This document shows positions 1-7,150 of a stretch of DNA of 17,850 nucleotides, piece after piece. Position 1 is the first letter of the stretch. Every line of letters starts with the position of its first letter. The translations under genes and the position numbers were made by a program. The notes under the pieces were generated by a model. It had not been told where the DNA came from. It made no database searches and was given only the letters and a program-made list of their open reading frames with translations. Source of the stretch: JAAUSY01 sp964526735 (lineage in GTDB: Bacteria; Chloroflexota; Chloroflexia; Chloroflexales; Chloroflexaceae). The stretch is from contig CAZGLO010000071.1 of NCBI GenBank assembly GCA_964526735.1, positions 1-17,850 on the forward strand, in the 5' to 3' direction.

Positions 1-215
1 GAACGAGTGTCACGAGGGGGCAATGATACTTGTGTAGTTATCCCGAACTCAGGTTCCATTGGAGTCCACACCATAAGCCACTTGCTCCGTGTCCAAGGGA
101 CTACGCATACTCCGCTTACCGCCGAAACAACAATCGGTCTACGATACGTGAGCAGAGTCGCTCAAACGTTATCGGTTTTACCCATCTGAAGATTCGCAGG
201 TGGATGGACGACCTG

Positions 216-2525
216 TCAGCACAGTGATGACACTGGTTTCTTGGTGCAACGCTTGAGCGGGAAGGTGATGAGAAAGCGGCTTCCTTCGGCGGGGGGGGTG
301 TCAAGGGAGAGTATCCCGCCATACTGCTCCACAATCTGTTTGCTAATCGCAAGGCCTAACCCCGTCCCATTCTCCTTGGTCGTCACGAATGGCTCAAAGA
401 TGCGTGTTTGGAGATCGGGGTCAATGCCGTGGCCGGTGTCGCTGATGGACAGCACCAACAACGACTTTTTACGCTTCACTTTGGCACACACCTGCAATAT
501 CCCGCCCTCTGGCATCGCATCTATGGCATTGACGATAAGATTAAGCAATACCTGCATCAATTCGCCCTCCCGCCCCCGCACCAGCGGCAGATTGGGCGCG
601 ATATCGGTTTCTACTTTGACTGACTGGTCACGGAGGCGCTTGCCAATCAGCAGTAAGATGCGCTCTATCAGTAGCGAAAGGTCAACCGGCCCAGGCGCGG
701 CGGTGTTTGGCCCGTAGAGGTTGAGCAATTGTCGCACAATGTACCCCACCCGCTTGATTTCCTTGAGCGCGTAGCCCAAAAACGTCTCCCGATCCTCATC
801 CGGCGCAATCCGCATCAGGTCAAGCGAGTTGTGCAAGGCCTGCAGAGGCGTGTTGATCTCGTGCGCCACGCTTGCGGCAAGGCGTCCACTCGCAATAAAC
901 CGCTCATTCTCCAAGAACCGTGCCTGCAATTGCACCTTCTCAGTCACATCGACCACGTGCAAGATAACCTGCTCAATCGTATCGTCAGGCTTGTGGAGCG
1001 CAATCGTCTGGAGGTCGAGGATGCGGGTGGTTTGCTCCGATGTCGTGTATCGGATGCGCTCAGGCAAGGTGAATAACGACCCAAGGTGGGGGTGGATGGA
1101 GTCATTGGTAGTAGCGGGCAACATCACCGACTCCGTAGGAGAATCGTGTTCAGATCGCGGGATGAGGCGGCGGTGGATAACCTTCCACGATTGCTGGATA
1201 AGCTCTTCGGAGGTCGTTTCAAGCAAGTCGGTCATCGCCCGATTGACCGTCTTGACGATACCGTTGCCATCAAGCAGCAGAAGCCCGTCATTGAGGCCGT
1301 CGAAGATGGCTCGGAGAAGATTACGGCTCTGCGAAAGGTCGCGGTTCAGCTCTATGAGGTCGGTGTTGGCGATTTTGAGCGCTTGTTCTGTGCGTTTGCA
1401 CGTGCTGATATCGTGCAGCACAATGACCAATCCGACCGGCACCCGCTCGCTATCGGTAATCACAGAGCTACTCACCTCTGCCATACACAAGCTGCCATCC
1501 CGCCGCCGCATCGTATACTCGATATTGCGGCATTGGGAGGTGCCAACAAATAGCTCTGCGTAGGTAAGAGGGTCTTCCATGGCCGGCGCGGGGACAATCA
1601 AATCGGAGCCACGTCTGCCATACAACTCATCAACGCTATCGTAGCCGAAGAATTGCGCCGCACGGCGGTTGCAAAACTGTATCGTCCCATCAATGTCGGT
1701 GAGCAGGATGGCGCTGGGCGAGGTCTCAACCAGAGTGCGGTAGCGCTCTTCACTCTCGCCAAGCTGCTTGTTGCTTCTGATGAGTTCGGCGGTACGCTGC
1801 TCAACCATCTCCTCCAATTGGCTACGGTGGTGGCGTTGGAGGGTCAGTGAATGCTCCAACTGCTGCTCAACCCGCTTGCGTTCGGCAATTTCCTCCTGCA
1901 AGGCGCGGTTTGATTTGGCAAGTTCGGCGGTGCGCTCTTGCACCCGCGTCCCCAACTCATCACGGCCACGCTGCAAATCGGCTTCTGCTTGTTTGCGCTC
2001 GGTAATATCTTCAGCGATGCCGATGATACGGGCGATATGTTTCTCATTGTTCTTTTTTTCGCCTTGCCCCTCACCCTCGCCCTCGCTCTCACCCTCGCCC
2101 TCGCCATAGACAAAGAAGGTTTGCGCCCAAATCCATCGGACGCTACCATCCTTCCGAATGACGCGATATTCCGCATTGCACGGGCGATGAGCTTCTATTT
2201 GTTGGTGGTAGGCCCGCATAAACTGCTTGCGGTCGTCGGGGTGGATGACCTGCATAAATGACTGCGGATCTTGGTAGAGACTCGCCATACTGCGGCCAAA
2301 CACGTGCTCGTAGGCCCTATTGACGTAGATAATGCGGTCATCGCGAACATCGCGTATCCACAGCACTTGGCGGAGGTTGTCGGCAAGCTGGGTAAAAACC
2401 TCATTCTCGCGCTGGAGCGACTGGATATACTCATTTAGCTCCTCAATATGCTGCCGAAGAGCGTAATTTTCTTTGGCCAACGCTTTCTGCGATTGCGTCA
2501 TATGTGAATGGGGTGAACCTGACAT
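216..2525 (-). CDS. Soluble multi-PAS sensor histidine kinase
   Basis: A 769-residue kinase expected to autophosphorylate a histidine and pass the phosphate to a response regulator; none is encoded here. Residues from the chosen start: coiled coil 10-45; PAS1/PAC about 45-178; coiled coil 180-255 with repeated ERTAEL-type segments; PAS2 about 258-378; PAS3 about 402-532; HisKA with ASVAHEINTPLQ (phospho-acceptor His555); HATPase_c with N-box NLIVNAIDAMP (about 662-672), G1 box DTGHGID (about 696-702) and F/G2 boxes FEPFVTT and GTGLGLA (about 711-726). No membrane segment is visible, so it is probably cytoplasmic. An in-frame ATG 42 bases further upstream exists. I chose the ATG at 2525 because it has an AGAGGAAAG ribosome site and starts 16 bases after the stop of the membrane-protein gene, implying one transcript. 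Oddity: a Gly-Glu-rich simple-repeat loop in PAC1. The kinase call is firm; its signal is unknown. Confidence 0.93.
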   Translation of the reverse strand: MSGSPHSHMTQSQKALAKENYALRQHIEELNEYIQSLQRENEVFTQLADNLRQVLWIRDVRDDRIIYVNRAYEHVFGRSMASLYQDPQSFMQVIHPDDRKQFMRAYHQQIEAHRPCNAEYRVIRKDGSVRWIWAQTFFVYGEGEGESEGEGEGQGEKKNNEKHIARIIGIAEDITERKQAEADLQRGRDELGTRVQERTAELAKSNRALQEEIAERKRVEQQLEHSLTLQRHHRSQLEEMVEQRTAELIRSNKQLGESEERYRTLVETSPSAILLTDIDGTIQFCNRRAAQFFGYDSVDELYGRRGSDLIVPAPAMEDPLTYAELFVGTSQCRNIEYTMRRRDGSLCMAEVSSSVITDSERVPVGLVIVLHDISTCKRTEQALKIANTDLIELNRDLSQSRNLLRAIFDGLNDGLLLLDGNGIVKTVNRAMTDLLETTSEELIQQSWKVIHRRLIPRSEHDSPTESVMLPATTNDSIHPHLGSLFTLPERIRYTTSEQTTRILDLQTIALHKPDDTIEQVILHVVDVTEKVQLQARFLENERFIASGRLAASVAHEINTPLQALHNSLDLMRIAPDEDRETFLGYALKEIKRVGYIVRQLLNLYGPNTAAPGPVDLSLLIERILLLIGKRLRDQSVKVETDIAPNLPLVRGREGELMQVLLNLIVNAIDAMPEGGILQVCAKVKRKKSLLVLSISDTGHGIDPDLQTRIFEPFVTTKENGTGLGLAISKQIVEQYGGILSLDTPPAEGSRFLITFPLKRCTKKPVSSLC
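2058..2105 (-). repeat. In-frame GE-coding simple repeat in the kinase PAS1 loop
   Basis: A run of degenerate 6-base CCCTCG/CCCTCA units (plus-strand reading) encodes an alternating Gly-Glu stretch. It lies where PAS/PAC domains have a surface loop, just before the IGIAEDITERK end of the PAC motif. The length keeps frame. It is probably a slippage-expanded loop with no catalytic role. Confidence 0.75.
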
Positions 2526-2541
2526 AGCTTTCCTCTCTTTT

Positions 2542-3180
2542 TTAGTGCGCATACGGAGGGGGTACAAAGAGAGACGGCCGTAGGCGCACCATCAGGACAA
2601 GATCCATCAAGATATGCAAGATGGTGACCGTCCAAATATCGCGGTTGAGCCACAAACAAAGCGCCCAACTCAATGTCAGCACGGTGAGGGCAATAATATG
2701 CCAGCGCTGTAAGGTGCGGGTGCGGGGCGATTCGCCGGTGTGGGAAGGCAAAAAACGTATCCAGAAAAATGCGTGTATCCACCAGCTATAGACGCTGAAT
2801 ACCACCACGCCAACGATAAACCCTACCGTGGCGGCGGCGGAAGGGGAGAGAAACCATCCTGTTGCCCATGTGCCGATGACTTCTCCTAGCCAGTAGGAAA
2901 ACGCAAATGCCCACGTTTCGAATACCCCGTTGGCGAGGGTAAAGAGGAGGATGGAACGCCAGATGAGTGGCCGTCCGTCGGGGTGGGCGACCATCACGTA
3001 AAGCCCCTGCGTGATGAGCCAGATGGCTATCATGAACACGACCAGCCATGGGTGGCGGGCTATCGTTTCCCCCACGTCCCAGCTCAACAGCCAATCGCGG
3101 AGGAAGAGAAGCCCTATAAGCGCCGATATTGCCCAATAACTGATAATCCTCCATTCAATATCTTTTCGGAGTTGTACCAT
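2542..3180 (-). CDS. Six-helix integral membrane protein, function unknown
   Basis: A 212-residue hydrophobic protein I cannot assign to a family. Likely membrane segments are near residues 13-30, 44-64, 74-96, 109-132, 160-178 and 180-197, with many Trp residues. Two features slightly recall CPBP/CAAX-type membrane proteases: an acidic residue in helix 3 (FETWAF) and a last helix with a His-x3-Asp pattern (LHILMD). The paired-Glu EExxR motif is absent, so that assignment is not made. The start at 3180 is supported by a GGAAGGGTG site 5 bases upstream. The histidine-kinase ATG follows 16 bases after its stop, so the two are probably co-transcribed, and this protein could supply the membrane input for the otherwise soluble kinase (inference). 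Confidence 0.8.
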   Translation of the reverse strand: MVQLRKDIEWRIISYWAISALIGLLFLRDWLLSWDVGETIARHPWLVVFMIAIWLITQGLYVMVAHPDGRPLIWRSILLFTLANGVFETWAFAFSYWLGEVIGTWATGWFLSPSAAATVGFIVGVVVFSVYSWWIHAFFWIRFLPSHTGESPRTRTLQRWHIIALTVLTLSWALCLWLNRDIWTVTILHILMDLVLMVRLRPSLFVPPPYAH

Positions 3181-3212
3181 CTTTTCACCCTTCCAGTATT
3201 GTACACATTGCT

Positions 3213-3218
3213 ATTATA
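3213..3218 (-). promoter_or_regulatory. Candidate -10 box for the membrane protein-kinase unit
   Basis: Read on the minus strand this is a perfect TATAAT, 32 bases upstream of the ATG at 3180. No good TTGACA-like -35 box sits at the expected distance. That position falls at the edge of the adjacent IS630 relic, so the original -35 may have been altered by the insertion. Confidence 0.4.
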
Positions 3219-3238
3219 CTGAGAATGGGGACTGATAG

Positions 3239-3513
3239 ATATAGCAGTCCTATATCATTTGTAAAACAGAATCATAGCGATGCAATTTCGGAAAATCGAA
3301 CGCCCGATCAGTCAGAACCTGTTCAAACGCATTGATCACGTCCAGAAAGCTGGTCAGGTGCACCCACTGCTGCCGTATACACGCTTTGGCCTGATTCCAG
3401 GTATCTCGGGTCATGCGGGTCATGCGGCGCAAGCCAGCAATCCCCTGTTCGGCGTAGATGCTTTTCCACTTGCTGATGAACGCTTTCGAGACCTGAAGCA
3501 TGGTCATAGGTAA
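3239..3513 (-). mobile_element. IS630-family insertion sequence relic
   Basis: This is the body of the transposase relic plus what looks like its 3' terminal end. The sequence TATAGCAGTCCTATATCATT at 3240-3259 has the look of an IS630 terminus beginning at a TA dinucleotide, and the transposase stop codon lies inside it. No matching inverted copy was found by eye to the right (3514-3620), so the 5' end appears lost. The relic sits exactly between the kinase unit and the DISARM promoter region. Confidence 0.55.
3250..3507 (-). pseudogene. IS630-type transposase, internally deleted and 5'-truncated
   Basis: An 85-residue frame joins two ends of an IS630-like transposase. Residues 6-28 (VSKAFISKWKSIYAEQG...) match the helix-turn-helix region normally preceded by about 25 further residues. 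Residues 37-80 (WNQAKACIRQQW...FDFPKLHRY) match the extreme C-terminus of IS630/DDE transposases. The roughly 250 residues between, which hold the DDE catalytic acids, are missing. The junction coincides with a perfect 9-base tandem duplication (GGGTCATGC twice, 3408-3425) encoding the MTRMTR stretch. It cannot transpose by itself. The family call rests on remembered motifs, not a search. Confidence 0.6.
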
Positions 3514-3696
3514 ATAGCTTGGTTGGAGATAATCATATCATGCCGGTTCTTCGTTTATAAATCAACAGAATTACCATATTACGAGCGTGGTGATCTCTTA
3601 AGAGGAGAGGTAACTACCTTCCAGGAGATGATTTGGCATGATCTTTAGTCGGGAGGTGCGCCTTGTAGTATACTGTAGGGATATTGTGAGAGGAAG

Positions 3697-3726
3697 CACC
3701 CACACTTGAGGGTATCGTGTGGGGTG
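3697..3726. promoter_or_regulatory. Inverted repeat / potential hairpin upstream of drmD
   Basis: Left arm CACCCACAC (3697-3705) pairs with right arm GTGTGGGGTG (3717-3726) with one bulged base and an 11-base loop. No T-run follows on either strand, so it does not look like an intrinsic terminator. It could be an operator dyad or a structure in a long leader. Confidence 0.35.
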
Positions 3727-3820
3727 TATATGGTTTCAATCATCAATATATGTCGAATTGGGTGATATACATATAGATATCATTATGTTATATCGCTAAA
3801 TATGACATAAAGTGTACATT

Positions 3821-3826
3821 TATAAT
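3821..3826 (+). promoter_or_regulatory. Candidate -10 box for the DISARM operon
   Basis: A perfect TATAAT sits 30 bases before the ATG at 3857. A recognisable -35 at 16-18 bases is lacking, so activity may need an activator, or the call may be chance in A+T-rich DNA. If correct, transcription starts near 3833, after the upstream in-frame GTG at 3812, which supports the ATG at 3857 as drmD start. Confidence 0.35.
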
Positions 3827-3856
3827 CTTTCAAATGGCAACGAACGGATATATACT

Positions 3857-6800
3857 ATGCCCCCATCGCCTATCATCCCAGAAATTGGGCAACTGGTTGA
3901 TGTTCGCCAGCGTCGTTTTGTGGTAACAGATGTATCCCAGAGCACCTTGCCTGTTGATCCATTGGCGCTACGGCAGTCTGAACCCCATCATTTGGTCACC
4001 CTCACCTCGGTTGAGGATGATGCATTGGGCGAAGAGGTGCAGGTCATCTGGGAAGTCGAAATAGGCGCACAGACGCACGAGTCATTGGCTTTGCCCACGC
4101 CGGACGGATTTGATACGCCCCATCGTCTGGCAGCCTTTCTCAGCGCGGTGCGCTGGGGGGCCGTCTCATCCGCGGATGTGCGTGCCTTACAATCCCCTTT
4201 TCGCAGTGGTATTGAGATCGAGGAATACCAGCTTGATCCAGTGGTGCGAGCGCTTCAGATGCCACGGGTCAACCTGTTGATTGCCGATGATGTTGGGTTG
4301 GGCAAAACGATTGAGGCCGGACTGGTGGCCCAGGAATTACTTATTCGTCACCGTGTTCGCCGTATACTCGTTGTGTGTCCCTCTGCGCTACAACGTCAGT
4401 GGCATGATCAGATGCGCGACAAGTTTGGGTTAGATTTCCGCATTGTGGACAGTGCCCTAATGCGCTCCCTGCGCCGTAGTCGCGGGTTGCATGTCAATCC
4501 CTGGACGCATTTCCCCCGCCTGATCACCTCGATGGACTATCTTAAGCGGGATAATTCTATTCGCTTGTTCCGCGAGACGTTGCCTGCCGGAGGTGAGACG
4601 ACCTATCCGCGTCGCTTTGATCTGCTGATCGTGGATGAGGCCCATAATGTTGCGCCATCAGGCGTAGGTCGCTATGCCGTCGACTCGCAGCGCACCGCAG
4701 CTATTCGCCTGATTTCCCCTCACTTTGAGCATCGGTTGTTTCTGACCGCCACGCCGCACAACGGCTATGAGCAAAACTTCATCGCACTGCTTGAACTGCT
4801 CGATCCGCAGCGATTTGCACGGGGTATCTCACCCGATCGACAATCACTAATGCAGGTGATGGTACGCCGTCTCAAGAGCGACATCCCGAAGTGGGATGGC
4901 AGCCCACGCTTTCCAAGCAGAGAACTGCATGCGCTTGAGATCGCCTACACCGATGATGAGCGTCAGGCCCATCGTTGGCTCCAACAATACACAGAGCTAC
5001 GCCAGCAGAATTATATCGACAATAATAATAATGTAGAGCGCACCGCAACTGAGTTTGTGCTCAAGTTGCTCAAAAAACGGCTCCTTTCCTCACCTGCAGC
5101 GTTTCTGGCAACCCTCCAACAACATAAGCAGGCACTCTCTACCGCCCATCCGGCTCATCGTCCATTACGGCGACCCGACGTAGGCATTTTGCAGGCGATG
5201 ATCGACGAGGTAGATGAGACTTATAGTGATGATGTGGTGTATGAAACGACGACAGATGACGCACTACAAATGACCACCAACCTGTTTCGCCCACTCACCG
5301 AAGCAGAGCAATGTCTGCTCACACAGATGCTCCAATGGGCTAATGAAAATGCCCGCCGCCCAGATCGCAAAGCGCAGGCGTTATTGGACTGGCTTCGTCA
5401 ACACCTCTTTCCGAGGGGGCAGTGGACGAATGAGCGGGTAATTATTTTCACCGAATACCGTGCCACCCAGAAGTGGCTCTGGGATCTGTTTGCTGCTGAA
5501 GGCATCACCAAAGATGACCGTTCGCTGACCTTGTATGGTGGGATGGCCGATGATCAACGCGAAAAGATCAAAGCGGCATTTCAGGCATCACCAGAGGATA
5601 GTCGAGTACGCATATTGCTTGCGACTGATGCTGCGTCGGAGGGTATTGACCTGCAACGGCACTGCCACCGCTTGATCCACTACGAAATCCCTTGGAATCC
5701 CAACCGCATGGAGCAGCGTAATGGGCGCATCGACCGACATGGGCAGTCGCACACCCCGTATATCTATCACTTTGCCCCACAAGGCTACAGTGATAAGACG
5801 ATTGACCGCACCACGCCCGTGGGCGATCTAGAGGGTGATCTCGAGTTTCTGATGCGGGCAGTGCAAAAGGTAGAGCAGATCCGCGAAGATTTAGGCAAAG
5901 TAGGCCCCGTGATTGCCGACCAAGTGACGGAGGCGATGTTGGGTCAGCGTACCCAACTAAATACGGTGGATGCCGAGCGGCAGGCTGTACCTGCGCGCCA
6001 GATGATCAAGTTTGAGCGCAATCTGCGGGAACACATCCAGAAGCTATATCATCAGCTACAAGAGAGCCGCTGTGCACTGCACTTGACGCCAGAGAATATT
6101 CAGTCGGTGGTGCAAGTGGCTCTAGACCTGGCGGAGCAACCTCCGCTGAAACCTGCGGAATTACCAGGTGTCTGGCCCGATCCAACCGGCGAGCGGTGCA
6201 GTAGTCCGGTTTTCCAGCTTCCAGAGCTGCGAGGAAGTTGGGGGGCGTGCGCAGAAGGACTTGAACACCCCCACACCCGTAAAATACGTCCTATTACCTT
6301 TGACCATCGCCTGGTTAAGGGGCGTGATGATGTGGTGCTGGTGCATCTCAACCATCGGTTGGTACAGATGGCTCTCCGGCTGCTGCGGGCTGAGGTATGG
6401 AGCAGCACTGGCACAAAGAAACTACACCGTGTGGTTGCCCAGGTTATTCCTGACCAGCTCGCCAGCACGCCATTGGTACTGGCGCACGCCCGACTGCTCG
6501 TGATTGGCAGTAACCACTACCGGTTGCACGAAGAATTGATTACTGCTGGGGGCGAAATCAACCAAGGGCGCTTTCGCCGTATTCCGAAAGTGGGGCGCAT
6601 CAACGAGTTGTTGGTGGCAGCACAGATGCGCGAACCTACATCAGCTATGCGGCAGCAATTGGCAGCACTGTGGCCAACGCTTGCACCCGCACTAGAGAAA
6701 TCGTTAGAAGCGCGAATGAATGATCGCCTGAAGGGGTTGAAGAGTTTGCTGGCAGAGCGGGAGCAGAAGGAAGTTACAGATATCACTAGCGTTCTGCGCG

Positions 6801-7045
6801 AACTGGAGCAGGCTATTCGGCAGGAGATAGATGAGCCGCAGGCGATCCAGTTGGATTTTTCTTCGAATGATGAACGTGACCAGTATCACCGAAATATGTC
6901 GGCATTACAGACACGGCTGGCGCAGATACCAGACGAGATTGAGCAGGAAACAGCGGCAATTCGTACCCGCTTCGCCGACCCACAGCCACGTCTCTTCCCG
7001 GTGGCGGTGGTTTTTCTCGTGCCGGAGCGGTTGAGTGAGAAATGA
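3857..7045 (+). CDS. drmD: DISARM SNF2-like helicase DrmD
   Basis: A 1062-residue superfamily 2 ATPase, the class-defining helicase of class 1 DISARM. Motifs in order (numbering from this ATG): Walker A DDVGLGKTIEAG with Lys150; motif Ia VVCPSALQRQW; Walker B DEAH at 260-263; motif III LTATPHNGYEQNF from 296; motif IV IIFTEY near 530; motif V ATDAASEGIDLQ at 589-600; motif VI QRNGRIDRHGQ at 620-630. All core motifs are intact. The N-terminal part (GQLVDVRQRRFVVTDV, then SVEDDALGEE) is the segment I associate with DrmD rather than other SNF2 proteins. The family start aligns with ATG 3857, not with the in-frame GTG at 3812; only a weak CGGA site precedes it. It is followed after 105 bases by drmMI. 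Likely role: translocation on or remodelling of phage DNA within the DISARM response. Confidence 0.92.
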   Translation: MPPSPIIPEIGQLVDVRQRRFVVTDVSQSTLPVDPLALRQSEPHHLVTLTSVEDDALGEEVQVIWEVEIGAQTHESLALPTPDGFDTPHRLAAFLSAVRWGAVSSADVRALQSPFRSGIEIEEYQLDPVVRALQMPRVNLLIADDVGLGKTIEAGLVAQELLIRHRVRRILVVCPSALQRQWHDQMRDKFGLDFRIVDSALMRSLRRSRGLHVNPWTHFPRLITSMDYLKRDNSIRLFRETLPAGGETTYPRRFDLLIVDEAHNVAPSGVGRYAVDSQRTAAIRLISPHFEHRLFLTATPHNGYEQNFIALLELLDPQRFARGISPDRQSLMQVMVRRLKSDIPKWDGSPRFPSRELHALEIAYTDDERQAHRWLQQYTELRQQNYIDNNNNVERTATEFVLKLLKKRLLSSPAAFLATLQQHKQALSTAHPAHRPLRRPDVGILQAMIDEVDETYSDDVVYETTTDDALQMTTNLFRPLTEAEQCLLTQMLQWANENARRPDRKAQALLDWLRQHLFPRGQWTNERVIIFTEYRATQKWLWDLFAAEGITKDDRSLTLYGGMADDQREKIKAAFQASPEDSRVRILLATDAASEGIDLQRHCHRLIHYEIPWNPNRMEQRNGRIDRHGQSHTPYIYHFAPQGYSDKTIDRTTPVGDLEGDLEFLMRAVQKVEQIREDLGKVGPVIADQVTEAMLGQRTQLNTVDAERQAVPARQMIKFERNLREHIQKLYHQLQESRCALHLTPENIQSVVQVALDLAEQPPLKPAELPGVWPDPTGERCSSPVFQLPELRGSWGACAEGLEHPHTRKIRPITFDHRLVKGRDDVVLVHLNHRLVQMALRLLRAEVWSSTGTKKLHRVVAQVIPDQLASTPLVLAHARLLVIGSNHYRLHEELITAGGEINQGRFRRIPKVGRINELLVAAQMREPTSAMRQQLAALWPTLAPALEKSLEARMNDRLKGLKSLLAEREQKEVTDITSVLRELEQAIRQEIDEPQAIQLDFSSNDERDQYHRNMSALQTRLAQIPDEIEQETAAIRTRFADPQPRLFPVAVVFLVPERLSEK

Positions 7046-7150
7046 GGAGAAGGATATAGATCCGTAAGGGATAGAATAGCTGGAATTTAACATGTGGGGA
7101 GATGTATCGTCTTAAATTGTAGGTTATGAGCTATTTGAGGTATAAGACCC

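Larger units (their letters stand above)
3514..3856. promoter_or_regulatory. Non-coding region upstream of the DISARM operon
   Basis: There are 343 bases between the transposase relic and the drmD start, with no supportable gene. The last ~120 bases are strongly A+T-rich, unlike everything around them. It holds a 10-base perfect palindrome CTCTTAAGAG (3595-3604), a 9-bp inverted repeat with an 11-base spacer (3697-3726), a TGATAT...ATATCA dyad (3763-3768 with 3777-3782), and a TATAAT hexamer (3821-3826). No regulator gene is adjacent. Confidence 0.5.

Noticed and set aside
161..205. A peptide LKRYRFYPSEDSQV in plus frame 2 resembling the N-terminus of IS605-type TnpB proteins
   Set aside because: The frame has a stop just upstream and another 10-20 codons further on, and no other TnpB motif is present. 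Similarity this short may be chance. Nothing else was seen in bases 1-215.
829..1563. A 244-codon plus-strand frame across the kinase gene
   Set aside because: It lies opposite the clear PAS/HisKA coding sequence, is Ser/Arg-rich and low in motif content: a shadow frame.
2542..3180. CPBP/CAAX-type membrane protease
   Set aside because: The paired-Glu EExxR motif is missing; only a His-x3-Asp in the last helix fits, which is too weak.
3697..3726. Intrinsic terminator
   Set aside because: A stem is present but no T-run follows on either strand.
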